This document shows positions 17,432 through 26,484 of a DNA stretch of 34,880 bases, piece after piece (positions within the stretch are counted from its first letter, which is position 1; each line of letters opens with the position of its first letter). Made by a program: the position numbers and the translations under genes. The notes under the pieces are model-generated. The model saw nothing but the letters and a program-made list of their open reading frames with translations, had not been told where the DNA came from and made no database searches. This stretch comes from Clostridia bacterium (GTDB lineage: Bacteria; Bacillota; Clostridia; Oscillospirales; Acutalibacteraceae). The stretch is from assembly GCA_017935325.1 (NCBI GenBank), contig JAGBHV010000023.1:1-34880 (forward strand), read 5' to 3'.

Positions 17432-18451
17432 TTAAAACTGACCGAGGAAACGCATATCGTTCTCGTAAAGCAATCTCATATCATCAATATCAAAGCGGAA
17501 CATAACAAGTCTTTCAAGACCAACGCCGAATGCATAACCGCTGTAAACTTCGGGGTCAACACCGCAAGCCTTGAGAACTTTGGGGTGAACCATACCTGCA
17601 CCGAGGATTTCGATGAAACCTTCGCCTTTGCACATAGGACAGCCTTTACCACCGCATTTGAAACAGGTTACGTCAATTTCACATGACGGCTCTGTAAACG
17701 GGAAGTGGTGAGGACGAAGACGGATTTTTGTATCTTCGCCGTAAAGTCTTTTAGCAAATGCTTCAAGAGTACCTTTAAGGTCACCCATTGTGATTCCCTT
17801 GTCAACAACAAGACCTTCAATCTGATGGAAAAGCGGTGAGTGTGTTGCATCAACTGCATCTGAACGGAAAACTCGTCCGGGAGAAATAACTCTGATAGGC
17901 GGAGCCTGCTTTTCCATAACACGAATCTGCACGGGAGAAGTCTGTGTTCTCAGAAGCATATTTTCTGTGATATAGAATGTATCCTGTGTATCACGTGCAG
18001 GATGATCTTTGGGAATATTGAGTGCTTCGAAGTTATAATAATCCCATTCAACTTCAGGACCTGTCGCAATATCAAATCCCATGCCAAGGAAAATGTCTTT
18101 AACCTCATCAAGAACAATGTTAAGAGGATGCTTATGACCTAATGCTGACTTTTTGCCGGGCATTGTAACGTCAATTTTTTCATCTTTAAGCTTTTTGATA
18201 AGTTCTTCTTTTTTGATTTTTTCATCAGTTGCTTCAATAAGTGCTTCAATAGATGCTCTTACTTCGTTTGCAAGCTGACCCATAACAGGTCTTTCTTCAG
18301 GTGAAAGTTTACCCATCTGTTTTAAAACAGCGGTAACCTCACCCTTTTTACCTAAATATTTAACTCTGATGTTTTCAAGTTCCTGCTTTGTTGTTGCAAG
18401 TTCAAGAGCCACTTTTGCGTCTCTTGCTATGCTTTCAAGCATTGCTTTCAT
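17432..18451 (-). CDS. pheS: Phenylalanyl-tRNA synthetase alpha subunit
   Basis: The catalytic alpha chain of PheRS, 339 residues, the usual length. The N-terminal coiled coil (about 1-85) binds tRNA. Class II motifs follow: motif 2 around [26 protein letters not shown], and motif 3 [12 protein letters not shown] near the end. [14 protein letters not shown] and a four-Cys insert ([12 protein letters not shown]) are typical of bacterial PheS. The ATG at 18451 has AAAGGAAGA upstream. The frame is open further to 18574, but that stretch is the T-box terminator/antiterminator and not coding. Confidence 0.98.
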   Translation of the reverse strand: MKAMLESIARDAKVALELATTKQELENIRVKYLGKKGEVTAVLKQMGKLSPEERPVMGQLANEVRASIEALIEATDEKIKKEELIKKLKDEKIDVTMPGKKSALGHKHPLNIVLDEVKDIFLGMGFDIATGPEVEWDYYNFEALNIPKDHPARDTQDTFYITENMLLRTQTSPVQIRVMEKQAPPIRVISPGRVFRSDAVDATHSPLFHQIEGLVVDKGITMGDLKGTLEAFAKRLYGEDTKIRLRPHHFPFTEPSCEIDVTCFKCGGKGCPMCKGEGFIEILGAGMVHPKVLKACGVDPEVYSGYAFGVGLERLVMFRFDIDDMRLLYENDMRFLGQF

Positions 18452-18480
18452 AATATTCTTCCTTTCAGACATAATTTTAC

Positions 18481-18518
18481 AAAATAAAAAGCTTCCGCCC
18501 CAGGTAAGGGACGAAAGC
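18481..18518 (-). terminator. T-box intrinsic terminator
   Basis: An 11-bp stem (18508-18518 with 18491-18501; one G-T wobble) is followed on the minus strand by TTTTTATTTT. It is the switchable terminator of the pheST T-box. Confidence 0.9.
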
Positions 18519-18734
18519 ATAAAATTACCTTCCGCGGTACCACCCTTATTTTTGCACTGAAACAGAGCAAACACTCTTTCTCCTCTTACGCGGGAAACAC
18601 GTCAAAACCTACTGCAATTTCAGCCAGCCGCTCCAAAGTGAACTTCGGTGTTCTGCAAAATAAACGGGATTTCAGCCGCGTCCCGTTCTCTCTGAATTTT
18701 GTTTTAAAACACTTACTCTCTTTTTCATAGCGTT
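18481..18734 (-). promoter_or_regulatory. Phe-specific T-box riboswitch leader of pheST
   Basis: The minus-strand leader contains the T-box consensus AAGGGTGGTACCGCG (18533-18547), whose bulge pairs with the free CCA end of uncharged tRNA. It is followed by a terminator whose 5' arm includes CCCTT, able to pair with AAGGG to form the antiterminator. Upstream, a GAAG-TTC-ACTTT segment places a candidate Phe specifier codon TTC at 18640-18642, followed by the expected A. Uncharged tRNA-Phe should stabilise the antiterminator and raise pheST expression. The specifier assignment is by eye from context. Confidence 0.93.
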
Positions 18735-18740
18735 TCAAAC

Positions 18741-18769
18741 ATAATAACACAAACCGCAAAAAAATGCAA
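18741..18769 (-). promoter_or_regulatory. Predicted promoter of the pheST T-box transcript
   Basis: TTGCAT (18764-18769) and TATTAT (18741-18746) on the minus strand, 17 bases apart. This places the transcript start near 18734, at the start of the T-box leader and just past the stop of the DMT permease gene. Confidence 0.7.
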
Positions 18770-18773
18770 GGGT

Positions 18774-19658
18774 TTATGCCGATTTTTTATTTAATTTAAG
18801 CTGAGATAAAACAATTCCTGTAAAAATAAGCACACAGCCGATATATGCTGATACGGTCATAGTTTCTCCTGCAAGAATAACACCGCCGATTGCACCGAAA
18901 ACAGACTCAGTTGACAGCACTATTGCAGCAAAAGTCGGGTCTGCATCCTTCTGACCTAAAACCTGACAGGTATATGCCACACCTACTGACATAAAGCCGC
19001 CGTAAAGTATGGGAAGCAAGGCACTTCTGATTGCAGTAAAGCTTATATCCTCAAAAATAAGCGCACAGATAATTGAAAGAATTGCACAGACAGCAAACTG
19101 AAACTGCGAAAACCTCAACGGACCGATTCCGTCAAGCATAAATTTATCAATAGCTAAAATATGTACAGTCCAGAAAACTGTGCCGATAAGCAGAACAAGG
19201 TCACCTATTCCGACCGATTCCTCCCCCGTCATACAAAGCAGATAAAGACCGCCTACTGCTAATACTGCACCAATCCATGTGAGGATATTGGTTTTCTTTT
19301 TCATAAAAAGGAAAGCTGCAATCGGAACAAACACAGTATAAAGACCTGTGATAAAGCCTGACTTACCTGCACTGTTTGTAATTTCAACACCCATCTGCTG
19401 AAGTGTTGACGCAATAAACAGAACTATGCCGCATATTGTACCTGCAATGGCAGTTTTCCTGAATTTTTCTTTATTGATTTTTTCTTTTTCAAAAAGCATT
19501 ATTACGGGAAAAAGCGACAATGAGCCCAACGCAAAACGTATACCGTTGAACGTAAATGCACCAACATATTGAGCACCGACTTTTTGTGCAACAAAAGCAA
19601 ATCCCCATATTATTGCTGTAAGAAACAGAAGAACTATTGATTTAGGTTTTGTTTTCAT
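18774..19658 (-). CDS. EamA/DMT-family permease
   Basis: A drug/metabolite-transporter-type inner-membrane protein of 294 residues with about ten membrane segments arranged as two EamA halves (about 6-138 and 148-286). The first half carries AIIWGFAFVAQKVGAQYVGA and the second FSQFQFAVCAIL... and SVFGAIGGVILAGE, both typical. Such permeases export amino acids or other small metabolites; the substrate is not readable from sequence. AAGGGTG precedes the ATG. It begins 15 bases after the potD terminator with no room for its own promoter, so it may be expressed by read-through from the polyamine operon. Confidence 0.9.
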   Translation of the reverse strand: MKTKPKSIVLLFLTAIIWGFAFVAQKVGAQYVGAFTFNGIRFALGSLSLFPVIMLFEKEKINKEKFRKTAIAGTICGIVLFIASTLQQMGVEITNSAGKSGFITGLYTVFVPIAAFLFMKKKTNILTWIGAVLAVGGLYLLCMTGEESVGIGDLVLLIGTVFWTVHILAIDKFMLDGIGPLRFSQFQFAVCAILSIICALIFEDISFTAIRSALLPILYGGFMSVGVAYTCQVLGQKDADPTFAAIVLSTESVFGAIGGVILAGETMTVSAYIGCVLIFTGIVLSQLKLNKKSA

Positions 19659-19673
19659 TTTTTCACCCTTTTA

Positions 19674-19704
19674 CAAAAACCATCGGGAGGGTTACTACCC
19701 TCCC
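19674..19704 (-). terminator. Terminator of the potABCD operon
   Basis: An 8-bp GC-rich stem (19697-19704 with 19685-19692), a 4-base loop, then GATGGTTTTTG on the minus strand. It lies between potD and the DMT permease gene. Confidence 0.85.
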
Positions 19705-19710
19705 TTGAAT

Positions 19711-20931
19711 TTATACATCATATAACTTTTGACGTTTTTTCTTTTTGGCTGTGCTGTAAATAATCGCAACCAAGGCTATACCTGCCACAACACCCAGTTT
19801 TATATAAACTGCAGTATTTGAAGCACCTTCGATTTTAAGTTCAGACCACAACTTTGTAGTCAGCGAAAGCGTGTACTGATTAAGGTTTTCAAAAGACTGG
19901 GTTTTCGGCTCATCTTTTTTATCGGGATAAAGAATAGGATTACCCTTAAGACTGTAATTGTCGTTATTGATAACAGTTTTATTCGGCGTTGCATAATAAA
20001 GATATTCTGCGTTTGCCAAAGCCACATCTTCACTTAAAAGGAAGTTTATATACAACTCCGCCGCTTCTTTATTCTGACAACCCTTTGGTATACATATAGC
20101 ATCAACAAACTTATTTGTTCCTTCTTCGGGATAATAAAATTCCAGGTCCGGGTTGTTATCTTTCATCAGAAGATAGTCGCCTGCGTAATATGCTGCAACA
20201 GCTGCATCGCCTGCTTCCATCTTATTGAAAATTTCATCAGAAACATAAGACTGCAGGACTTCTTTCTGTTCAATAAGCTTTGCATATGCTCTGCGCCATT
20301 CTTTTTCATCCTGTGTATTTACATCAATACCAAGCAAAAACATAGCCGTAGCAAATCCGTCACGCGGATTATTGAACTGAAGAATCTGCCCTTTATATCT
20401 TTCATCCCACAAAAGAGACCAGCTTGTAGGGTTTCCCTTTACAACTTTTTTGTTGTAAATAACACCTACCATCCCAACATTGTAGGGAACAGAATACTCA
20501 TCATTCGGGTCATAATAAAGCCCTTTGTATTCATCCATAATGTTTTTATAGTTAGGTATGTTGTCGAAATTGATTTTTTCAAGATATTCTTCTTCGATAA
20601 GCCTCTGAATCATATAGTCGGAAGGAATAACAATATCGTAAGCGGAACCGCCCGCTTTAAGGGTTGTATACATATCTTCATTTGTGGCATAAGTTGCATA
20701 ATTGACTTTAATGCCTGTAAGTTTTTCGAACTCTTCATTAACGTTCATTACGCCTTCGCTGCCGTCTGAGATATATTCACCCCAGTTGTAAACGTTAATT
20801 GAAGTGCCCGCAAGTTTTTTATATTTTGCCTGAAGTTCTTTTTCAGTAAGCGGTGATGATTCTGCAAAAGCAATTACAGAACATGAAAGCATCAGAAGCA
20901 ATGCAAAAAACATTGATATAATTCTTTTCAT
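19711..20931 (-). CDS. potD: Spermidine/putrescine-binding protein with C-terminal membrane anchor
   Basis: The substrate-binding part of the polyamine ABC importer (406 residues). After a signal sequence (about 1-23) the mature part follows the PotD fold: INVYNWGEYI, YDIVIPSDYMIQRL, VGVIYNKK, and ASCIP-like DAICIPKG with acidic polyamine-pocket residues. Unlike most Gram-positive binding proteins it has no convincing lipobox: the only early Cys is in LMLSCS. Instead it ends with a hydrophobic helix (about 377-393) and a basic KKKKRQK tail, so it is probably held by a C-terminal transmembrane anchor. GGAGGGGTG precedes the ATG. Last gene of the potABCD operon. Confidence 0.93.
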   Translation of the reverse strand: MKRIISMFFALLLMLSCSVIAFAESSPLTEKELQAKYKKLAGTSINVYNWGEYISDGSEGVMNVNEEFEKLTGIKVNYATYATNEDMYTTLKAGGSAYDIVIPSDYMIQRLIEEEYLEKINFDNIPNYKNIMDEYKGLYYDPNDEYSVPYNVGMVGVIYNKKVVKGNPTSWSLLWDERYKGQILQFNNPRDGFATAMFLLGIDVNTQDEKEWRRAYAKLIEQKEVLQSYVSDEIFNKMEAGDAAVAAYYAGDYLLMKDNNPDLEFYYPEEGTNKFVDAICIPKGCQNKEAAELYINFLLSEDVALANAEYLYYATPNKTVINNDNYSLKGNPILYPDKKDEPKTQSFENLNQYTLSLTTKLWSELKIEGASNTAVYIKLGVVAGIALVAIIYSTAKKKKRQKLYDV

Positions 20932-20952
20932 ATCACCCCTCCTGTCTGTGGT

Positions 20953-21771
20953 TTATTTATCCTTTTCTTTTTTCTTATCTCCTCTTGCCTGCATGAAATT
21001 GATAAGCATAAGAAGAACAAGCATTACAAAGAAAATTAAAGTTGAAAGTGCGTACATATCAGGTTTCACACGTTTTTTGGTCATTGAGAAAAGCCTGATG
21101 GGAAGTGTCTGCCATTCAGGACCGCTGACAAAATAACTGATAACGAAATCGTCAAGCGACAGCGTGAAAGCCATAATAAAGCCTGTTAAAATACCGGGCA
21201 TTATTGAAGGCAGAACAACTTTGAAAAATGATTTTACAGGTGTACAGCCCAAGTCCATTGCCGCCTCTGAAAGGTGGTGGTCCATCTGGTGGAGTTTCGG
21301 AAGTACGGATAAAATCACATATGGTAAAACAAATGTTATATGAGCAATTATGAGAGTATGCAGACCAAGTGCATTTTTAATTCCCAGAAGCTGTGAACTG
21401 AAAGCAAACAGAAGCAAAAGTGAAATACCTGTAACAATTTCAGGGTTCATCATAGGAATATTTGTTGTATTCATAATTGCCGAACGAAGATATTTGTTTC
21501 TCATTTTGTCTATTCCTACTGCTGCCGCAGTACCGAGAATGGTAGCACACACAGAAGAAATTACCGCTATAAAAAGAGTGTTCTTAACAGCATTTATTGT
21601 GTCGGCATCTCTTAAAAGCTCGCCGTACCATTTAAAAGAAAAGCCTGACATAACTGATGTGCTTGTTGATTCATTGAACGAAAAAACAATAAGCACAACA
21701 ATCGGTGCATAAAGGAAGAAATACACAAGTCCCAGGTAAATTTTTGAAGAAACATTCATTTTTCTACTCAT
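20953..21771 (-). CDS. potC: Spermidine/putrescine ABC transporter permease PotC
   Basis: An inner-membrane subunit of the polyamine importer (272 residues) with six membrane segments and the binding-protein-dependent transport signature EAAMDLGCTPVKSFFKVVLP (about 168-187), which docks on the PotA ATPase. The segment ITGFIMAFTLSLDDFVISYF is typical of PotC. Its ATG overlaps the end of potB by four bases, so the pair is translationally coupled. It is followed by potD after 21 bases. Confidence 0.95.
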   Translation of the reverse strand: MSRKMNVSSKIYLGLVYFFLYAPIVVLIVFSFNESTSTSVMSGFSFKWYGELLRDADTINAVKNTLFIAVISSVCATILGTAAAVGIDKMRNKYLRSAIMNTTNIPMMNPEIVTGISLLLLFAFSSQLLGIKNALGLHTLIIAHITFVLPYVILSVLPKLHQMDHHLSEAAMDLGCTPVKSFFKVVLPSIMPGILTGFIMAFTLSLDDFVISYFVSGPEWQTLPIRLFSMTKKRVKPDMYALSTLIFFVMLVLLMLINFMQARGDKKKEKDK

Positions 21772-22601
21772 GGCATAAGACCTCCTGAGCTTTCTTCCTC
21801 GTCACCTGAAAAGTGATTCATCACAGCCATACAGATAAGTATCAGCACCATAAGCACAAGCGACAATGATGCACCGAGATTGAAATTGTTGGAAGTTACA
21901 AACTGACCTTCAATAATTTCACCTACAAGCGCAAAATTTCCTCCGCCTAATTTCTGTGAAATATAGAACGTACTTACTGACGGCACAAAAACCATTGTAA
22001 TTCCCGAAAGAATACCTGAACGACTCAGGGGAAGAACAACCTTTGTAAGAACGGTGATTTTATCTGCACCCAGGTCGTGTGCGGCTTCAACAAGCTTGTT
22101 ATCAAGCTTTGTAAGCACTGAATAAATCGGCAGAATCATAAAAGGCAGGAAATCATAGACCATACCTAGTATAACTGCACCGGAAGTGTTAATCATCTGA
22201 ATCGGTTCAAAACCTAATTTTTGTATAAAAGAATTTATGATACCTGTATTTTCAATAAGAGACATAATTGAATATGTTCTTACAATAAGGCTTGTCCACA
22301 TAGGAAGCATTACAAGCATTATCATTGTGCTCTGAACCCTTGCCTTTGAACGTGCAATAAAATATGCAGTAGGATAAGCAATAACAAGGCAGATAAGTGT
22401 GGCAACAATACCGTACCATATTGAATTGAGGAAAACTTCCTTATAATCCGAAAGAGCTTTGATATTCTCTAATGTAAAATTGCCGTCTGCGTTTGTGAAA
22501 GAATAGTAAGCAACCATTATAAGCGGCGCTATAATAAACAACACAGACCAGACAATATGAGGAGAAGCAAGAAGCTTTGCGGAAAGAGTTTTCTTTTCCA
22601 T
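21768..22601 (-). CDS. potB: Spermidine/putrescine ABC transporter permease PotB
   Basis: The second membrane subunit (277 residues), with six membrane segments. The coupling-helix motif EAAHDLGADKITVLTKVVLP (about 173-192) contacts PotA. VPSVSTFYISQKLGGGNFALVGEII matches the PotB-type loop before the last helices. GGAGGTAAAG precedes the ATG. It lies 17 bases behind potA and overlaps potC. Confidence 0.95.
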   Translation of the reverse strand: MEKKTLSAKLLASPHIVWSVLFIIAPLIMVAYYSFTNADGNFTLENIKALSDYKEVFLNSIWYGIVATLICLVIAYPTAYFIARSKARVQSTMIMLVMLPMWTSLIVRTYSIMSLIENTGIINSFIQKLGFEPIQMINTSGAVILGMVYDFLPFMILPIYSVLTKLDNKLVEAAHDLGADKITVLTKVVLPLSRSGILSGITMVFVPSVSTFYISQKLGGGNFALVGEIIEGQFVTSNNFNLGASLSLVLMVLILICMAVMNHFSGDEEESSGGLMP

Positions 22602-22618
22602 AAACTTTACCTCCCCGC

Positions 22619-23737
22619 TTATTCTTCCTCTTCTATATCTGAAAGATGGTCAATTTCGTCACTGAAAGAACTGTAGTCACCGAATTTACCTGAGTAAATT
22701 GATTTTTTCATAATATGGATTGAATCCGGCTCAATAACAAGTCCGATTTCATCGCCCACTTTCTGTTCGTGAATTGACTGAATCATCCATTTGAAGCCGC
22801 GGATATCAACAATAATTTCGTAATGAACACCTTTGAAAGTAACAGATGTGACTGTACCTGAAATCATACCCTTATCAGGTGTAGTAACAACAATATCTTC
22901 AGGACGTATAACAACGTCAACTGCTTCACCTGTGCCGAAGCCTTTATCAAGGCACTGGAAGGTATGACCTGAAAATCTTGCACGGAAATCTTCCTTCATA
23001 ACACCGTCAAGAATGTTACTTTCGCCGATAAAGTCAGCAACAAATGCATTTTTCGGTTCATTATAAATATCCTGTGGAGTGCCTATCTGCTGAATTACGC
23101 CGTTGTCCATAACAACAACTGTATCAGACATCGAAAGAGCTTCTTCCTGGTCATGAGTAACAAAAATAAAAGTAATTCCCAGCTTCTGCTGAATGTTTTT
23201 CAGTTCAACCTGCATATCTTTTCGTAATTTCAGGTCAAGAGCTGCAAGAGGCTCATCAAGAAGCAGAACCTTCGGGTCATTTGCAAGCGCACGTGCAATA
23301 GCAACACGCTGCTGCTGACCGCCTGAAAGTGAATCAATATTACGTTTTGAGAAGCCTTTAAGGTTTACAAGCTCAAGCATTTCTGCAACGCGTTCTTTGA
23401 TTTCTTTATCTGACTTTTTCTTAAGACGCAGACCAAACGCAATATTCTCAAAAACATTGAGATGCGGAAACAATGCGTACTTCTGAAAAATTGTATTAAC
23501 CTGTCTTTTATATGGCGGCAAATCATTGATTTTTTTGCCGTTAAAAATAACATCACCGCAATCAGGCTGTGTAAATCCCGCAATAACTCTGAGAGTAGTA
23601 GTTTTGCCGCAACCTGAAGGACCAAGTAATGTTATGAATTCTTTATCCCTGATATAGAGACTGATATTATCAAGTATTTTATTTTCGCCGTAGGAAACAT
23701 CAATATTTTTAAGGTCAATAATGATATCTTTTTTCAA
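22619..23737 (-). CDS. potA: Spermidine/putrescine ABC transporter ATPase PotA
   Basis: The ATPase that drives polyamine import (372 residues). It has Walker [10 protein letters not shown] (about 39-47), the Q-loop near [12 protein letters not shown], the ABC signature [15 protein letters not shown], Walker [13 protein letters not shown] and the switch His in FVTHDQEEA. The last 120 residues form a TOBE regulatory domain, followed by an acidic tail. The start is a TTG at 23737 with AAGGGGG 8 bases upstream; no ATG fits. It is the first gene of the potABCD operon, behind a good promoter. Confidence 0.95.
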   Translation of the reverse strand: MKKDIIIDLKNIDVSYGENKILDNISLYIRDKEFITLLGPSGCGKTTTLRVIAGFTQPDCGDVIFNGKKINDLPPYKRQVNTIFQKYALFPHLNVFENIAFGLRLKKKSDKEIKERVAEMLELVNLKGFSKRNIDSLSGGQQQRVAIARALANDPKVLLLDEPLAALDLKLRKDMQVELKNIQQKLGITFIFVTHDQEEALSMSDTVVVMDNGVIQQIGTPQDIYNEPKNAFVADFIGESNILDGVMKEDFRARFSGHTFQCLDKGFGTGEAVDVVIRPEDIVVTTPDKGMISGTVTSVTFKGVHYEIIVDIRGFKWMIQSIHEQKVGDEIGLVIEPDSIHIMKKSIYSGKFGDYSSFSDEIDHLSDIEEEE

Positions 23738-23776
23738 TTATACAGCCCCCTTAAATTCGCCAATTATGATAGATAT

Positions 23777-23805
23777 AATATAATGCGAAATTCTTGAAAA
23801 GTCAA
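23777..23805 (-). promoter_or_regulatory. Predicted promoter of potABCD
   Basis: TTGACT (23800-23805) and TATATT (23777-23782) on the minus strand with 17 bases between, about 40 bases before the potA start. Confidence 0.7.
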
Positions 23806-23879
23806 CACTTTTTTACAAAAAAGTCACTCAAAAACGTGAATTTTTCGCTCATAAATTTAAAACACTCTGTTTTTCTCTG

Positions 23880-23913
23880 AAATGCTCATTTTTCCTCTCA
23901 AATGCTCATTTTT
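23880..23913 (+). repeat. 14-base direct repeat, 20-base period, between potA and the CotH gene
   Basis: AAATGCTCATTTTT occurs at 23880-23893 and 23900-23913, with a shorter related GAAATGCTTGA at 23926-23936 that overlaps the next -35 box. It lies in the 256-base gap between divergent genes and may be an operator for the CotH/GH29 promoter. Confidence 0.6.
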
Positions 23914-23932
23914 TATCAATTTATAGAAATGC

Positions 23933-23961
23933 TTGAATTTATTTGTAAAATTTGATATTAT
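23933..23961 (+). promoter_or_regulatory. Predicted promoter of the CotH/GH29 operon
   Basis: TTGAAT (23933-23938) and TATTAT (23956-23961) with 17 bases between. Confidence 0.65.
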
Positions 23962-23993
23962 AATTATGATTTATGCTGAAAGAGGGATTACTG

Positions 23994-26474
23994 ATGATAA
24001 AGCGTATTTTATCTGCAATAATTGTGGTTTTTGTTTTTACGGCTGTTTTCTGTGCATGCGACATGAATAAACCCATAAACGATAATTCCGTAAACGCTCC
24101 TGCAGATAATGCCGAAAATATCGATATTGATGAAATCACATTAAGAATAAACGAATTTTCAACATCAAATACACATACTCTTGCCGATGAAGACGGTGAC
24201 TTTATCGGTTGGGTTGAAATTTATAACTACGGTAAAAAAGAAGTATCTCTCAACGGGCTTTCACTTTCTGATAACGAAGAAAAACCTGATAAATGGTATT
24301 TCCCTGATATAACTGTTGAAAAAGATTCCTATCTTCTCATTTATCTTTCAGATAAGGAAACAGAATACAAGGAAGGCGAAAAAATTCACGCAAGCTTCTC
24401 TCTTTCAAACAAAGACTCTTCAATCGGCATCTATGCAGGAGAGCAGAATGTAACAAGATGCGATGTGCCGAAACTGATTTCAAACCTTTCTTACGGCTGT
24501 GATGCTGACGGAAAATATATGTTTTTCCCGAAAGCTACTCCCGGCAAAGAAAACACAATCGCAGGTTTTGATAAAATAGGAACAGCAAACATGTGCAAGG
24601 AAAAAGAAATTGTAATTTCAGAGCTGTGCATGACTCACCCTACTTCCTATGACTACATTGAATTATATAACCCTACCGATAAGCCTGTAAGTCTTTCATC
24701 TTACAGGCTTTCTGACTCTTCAAAGTTTTCAAAATCAATCAAACCTGAAACAAATGCCGTTATAAAACCTAAAGGGTATTACACCGTGTATTGCGATAAT
24801 GAAACGCGATACAACAAAAACACAAACGAAACTTTTGTTGATATGGGCCTTAACAGATACGGTGAAGATATTTATATCTTTGATGAAAACGGAATTGTTG
24901 TTGACAGCATCGAATACAAGTCAACAGTAAACGGCTATACATGCGGCAGGAATATAAAATCCGATACATCTTTAGTATATTTTGAGGGCATGACTCCATC
25001 TGCTGCTAACCCGCAGAAAACATTGAAAGCCCCCGTTGCTACGCCTGAATTCAGCGTTGAAAGCTCATTTGTTGAAAAAGGCACAAAGGTTAAAGTAAAA
25101 TCAGAAAATGCAACAATAAGGTATACTACTGACGGCTCTCTTCCGAATACAAGCTCCCCTGCTCTTAACGGAACAATAGTTATCAATAACACAGTCAACA
25201 TCCGTGTAAGAGCTTTCAAAAAAGGTTGTGTGCCGTCAGAAACCGCGACAGCAACATATATTGTAGGAAGAAAACCGTCAATGCCCGTTTTTTTCCTTAC
25301 TGCAGATAACGAAGACCTTTTCAGCAATGAAAGAGGAATTCTCGCTTCAAACATTGCACCCGGCGACGTCTTTCCGTTCAAGAGTGCAAACTATTGGAAA
25401 GAATGGGTAAGACCTGCAAACATCCAATATCTTGATGAAAACGGTACGGAACAGCTTGATTTCAACGCAGGAATAAAAGTTTTCGGTCAGTACAGCAGAG
25501 CACTTGACCAGAAAAGCATTTCAATAAATCTTAAAGATAAGTACGGTCCGAAAGAAATCTGCTATCCGTTTTTTGAGGATAACGATGTAAATGTTTTTTC
25601 TTCGCTTATTCTGCGAAATTCAGGTCAGGATAATTCACGTGCATTTTTACGTGATGCTTTCTGCGCAATGGTAATAAAGAATCAGGTTGATGTAGCTTTT
25701 ATGGACTATAAACCCGTTGTGGTTTATCTCAACGGTCAATATCACGGAATTTATGATTTGCGTGAAAAAATTGATGAAGATTATTTTGCAAATCACGAAG
25801 GAATCGATAGCGATAATATCGACATCATCAAGGGATTTTCTACAGTAAAAAACGGCTCAATTGATAATTATCAGCAGCTGATGAATTACCTTTCAACTCA
25901 TGATTTATCAAAGAAAGAGAACTACGATTATATCTGCTCAATTGTTGATATTGATAACGTTATCTGCTATTGGATGATTGAATCCTTCTTCAATAACACC
26001 GACACAGGTAACATAAAATATTACAGAGGACGAAATGATAATTCGAAGTGGAGAATCGTATTATTTGACCTTGACTGGGCATTATTCCCCAGCACCTATA
26101 AAAACAATATGGTACGCAATTACATCAATCCGAACGGACACGGTGTGGGAAATATGTTCAGCACAAAGCTGATGTGTTCCCTTATCAGAAATCCGGATTT
26201 CAGAAAGCGCCTTATTGAATTGAATTCACAGCATTACAAAACAACTTTTGATACGGAAAGAATGCTTAAAATTTACGATAAAATGGTAGACAATCTTAAA
26301 GATGAAATGCCTTACCACACACAGAAGTGGGGCTCTCCCAAAAGCTATGAATCCTGGGAAAGAGACTGTGCAACTTTAAGGAGAATAATTACTGAACGTC
26401 CTGAATTATTCAAGAATGCATTCTGCAGTACGTTCGGATTAACTGAAGAAGAAAAGCAAAAATATTTTGGTTAG
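23994..26474 (+). CDS. CotH-kinase lipoprotein with lamin-tail and chitobiase-C domains
   Basis: A large surface protein (826 residues). The N-terminus is lipoprotein-like (hydrophobic run to Cys22 in FCACD). Then come two lamin-tail-type beta domains (about 35-150 and 200-325; motifs GWVEIYNYG and DYIELYNPTDKPVSLSSYRLS), a chitobiase/hexosaminidase C-terminal-type repeat (about 340-425; TIRYTTDGSLPNTSS), and a CotH domain (about 440-770) with LRNSGQDNSRAFLRDAF, GQYHGIYDLREKIDEDYF and the metal-binding-like FDLDWAL. CotH proteins are atypical protein kinases of spore coats, but many bacterial surface members sit in polysaccharide-related contexts. The ATG at 23994 is preferred to 23973 because of the well-spaced GAGGGA. 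Followed by the fucosidase gene. Confidence 0.9.
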   Translation: MIKRILSAIIVVFVFTAVFCACDMNKPINDNSVNAPADNAENIDIDEITLRINEFSTSNTHTLADEDGDFIGWVEIYNYGKKEVSLNGLSLSDNEEKPDKWYFPDITVEKDSYLLIYLSDKETEYKEGEKIHASFSLSNKDSSIGIYAGEQNVTRCDVPKLISNLSYGCDADGKYMFFPKATPGKENTIAGFDKIGTANMCKEKEIVISELCMTHPTSYDYIELYNPTDKPVSLSSYRLSDSSKFSKSIKPETNAVIKPKGYYTVYCDNETRYNKNTNETFVDMGLNRYGEDIYIFDENGIVVDSIEYKSTVNGYTCGRNIKSDTSLVYFEGMTPSAANPQKTLKAPVATPEFSVESSFVEKGTKVKVKSENATIRYTTDGSLPNTSSPALNGTIVINNTVNIRVRAFKKGCVPSETATATYIVGRKPSMPVFFLTADNEDLFSNERGILASNIAPGDVFPFKSANYWKEWVRPANIQYLDENGTEQLDFNAGIKVFGQYSRALDQKSISINLKDKYGPKEICYPFFEDNDVNVFSSLILRNSGQDNSRAFLRDAFCAMVIKNQVDVAFMDYKPVVVYLNGQYHGIYDLREKIDEDYFANHEGIDSDNIDIIKGFSTVKNGSIDNYQQLMNYLSTHDLSKKENYDYICSIVDIDNVICYWMIESFFNNTDTGNIKYYRGRNDNSKWRIVLFDLDWALFPSTYKNNMVRNYINPNGHGVGNMFSTKLMCSLIRNPDFRKRLIELNSQHYKTTFDTERMLKIYDKMVDNLKDEMPYHTQKWGSPKSYESWERDCATLRRIITERPELFKNAFCSTFGLTEEEKQKYFG

Positions 26475-26484
26475 GAAGATTAAT

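Noticed and set aside
18452..18574. N-terminal extension of pheS
   Set aside because: The extra in-frame codons run through the T-box terminator and antiterminator; the ATG at 18451 has a good SD and gives the normal protein length.
23880..23936. Possible short CRISPR-like array
   Set aside because: Units are only 14 bases with 6-base gaps, two full copies, and no cas genes nearby.
24935..25381. 148-residue minus-strand frame inside the CotH gene
   Set aside because: No SD or promoter, and the plus strand encodes recognisable domains throughout.
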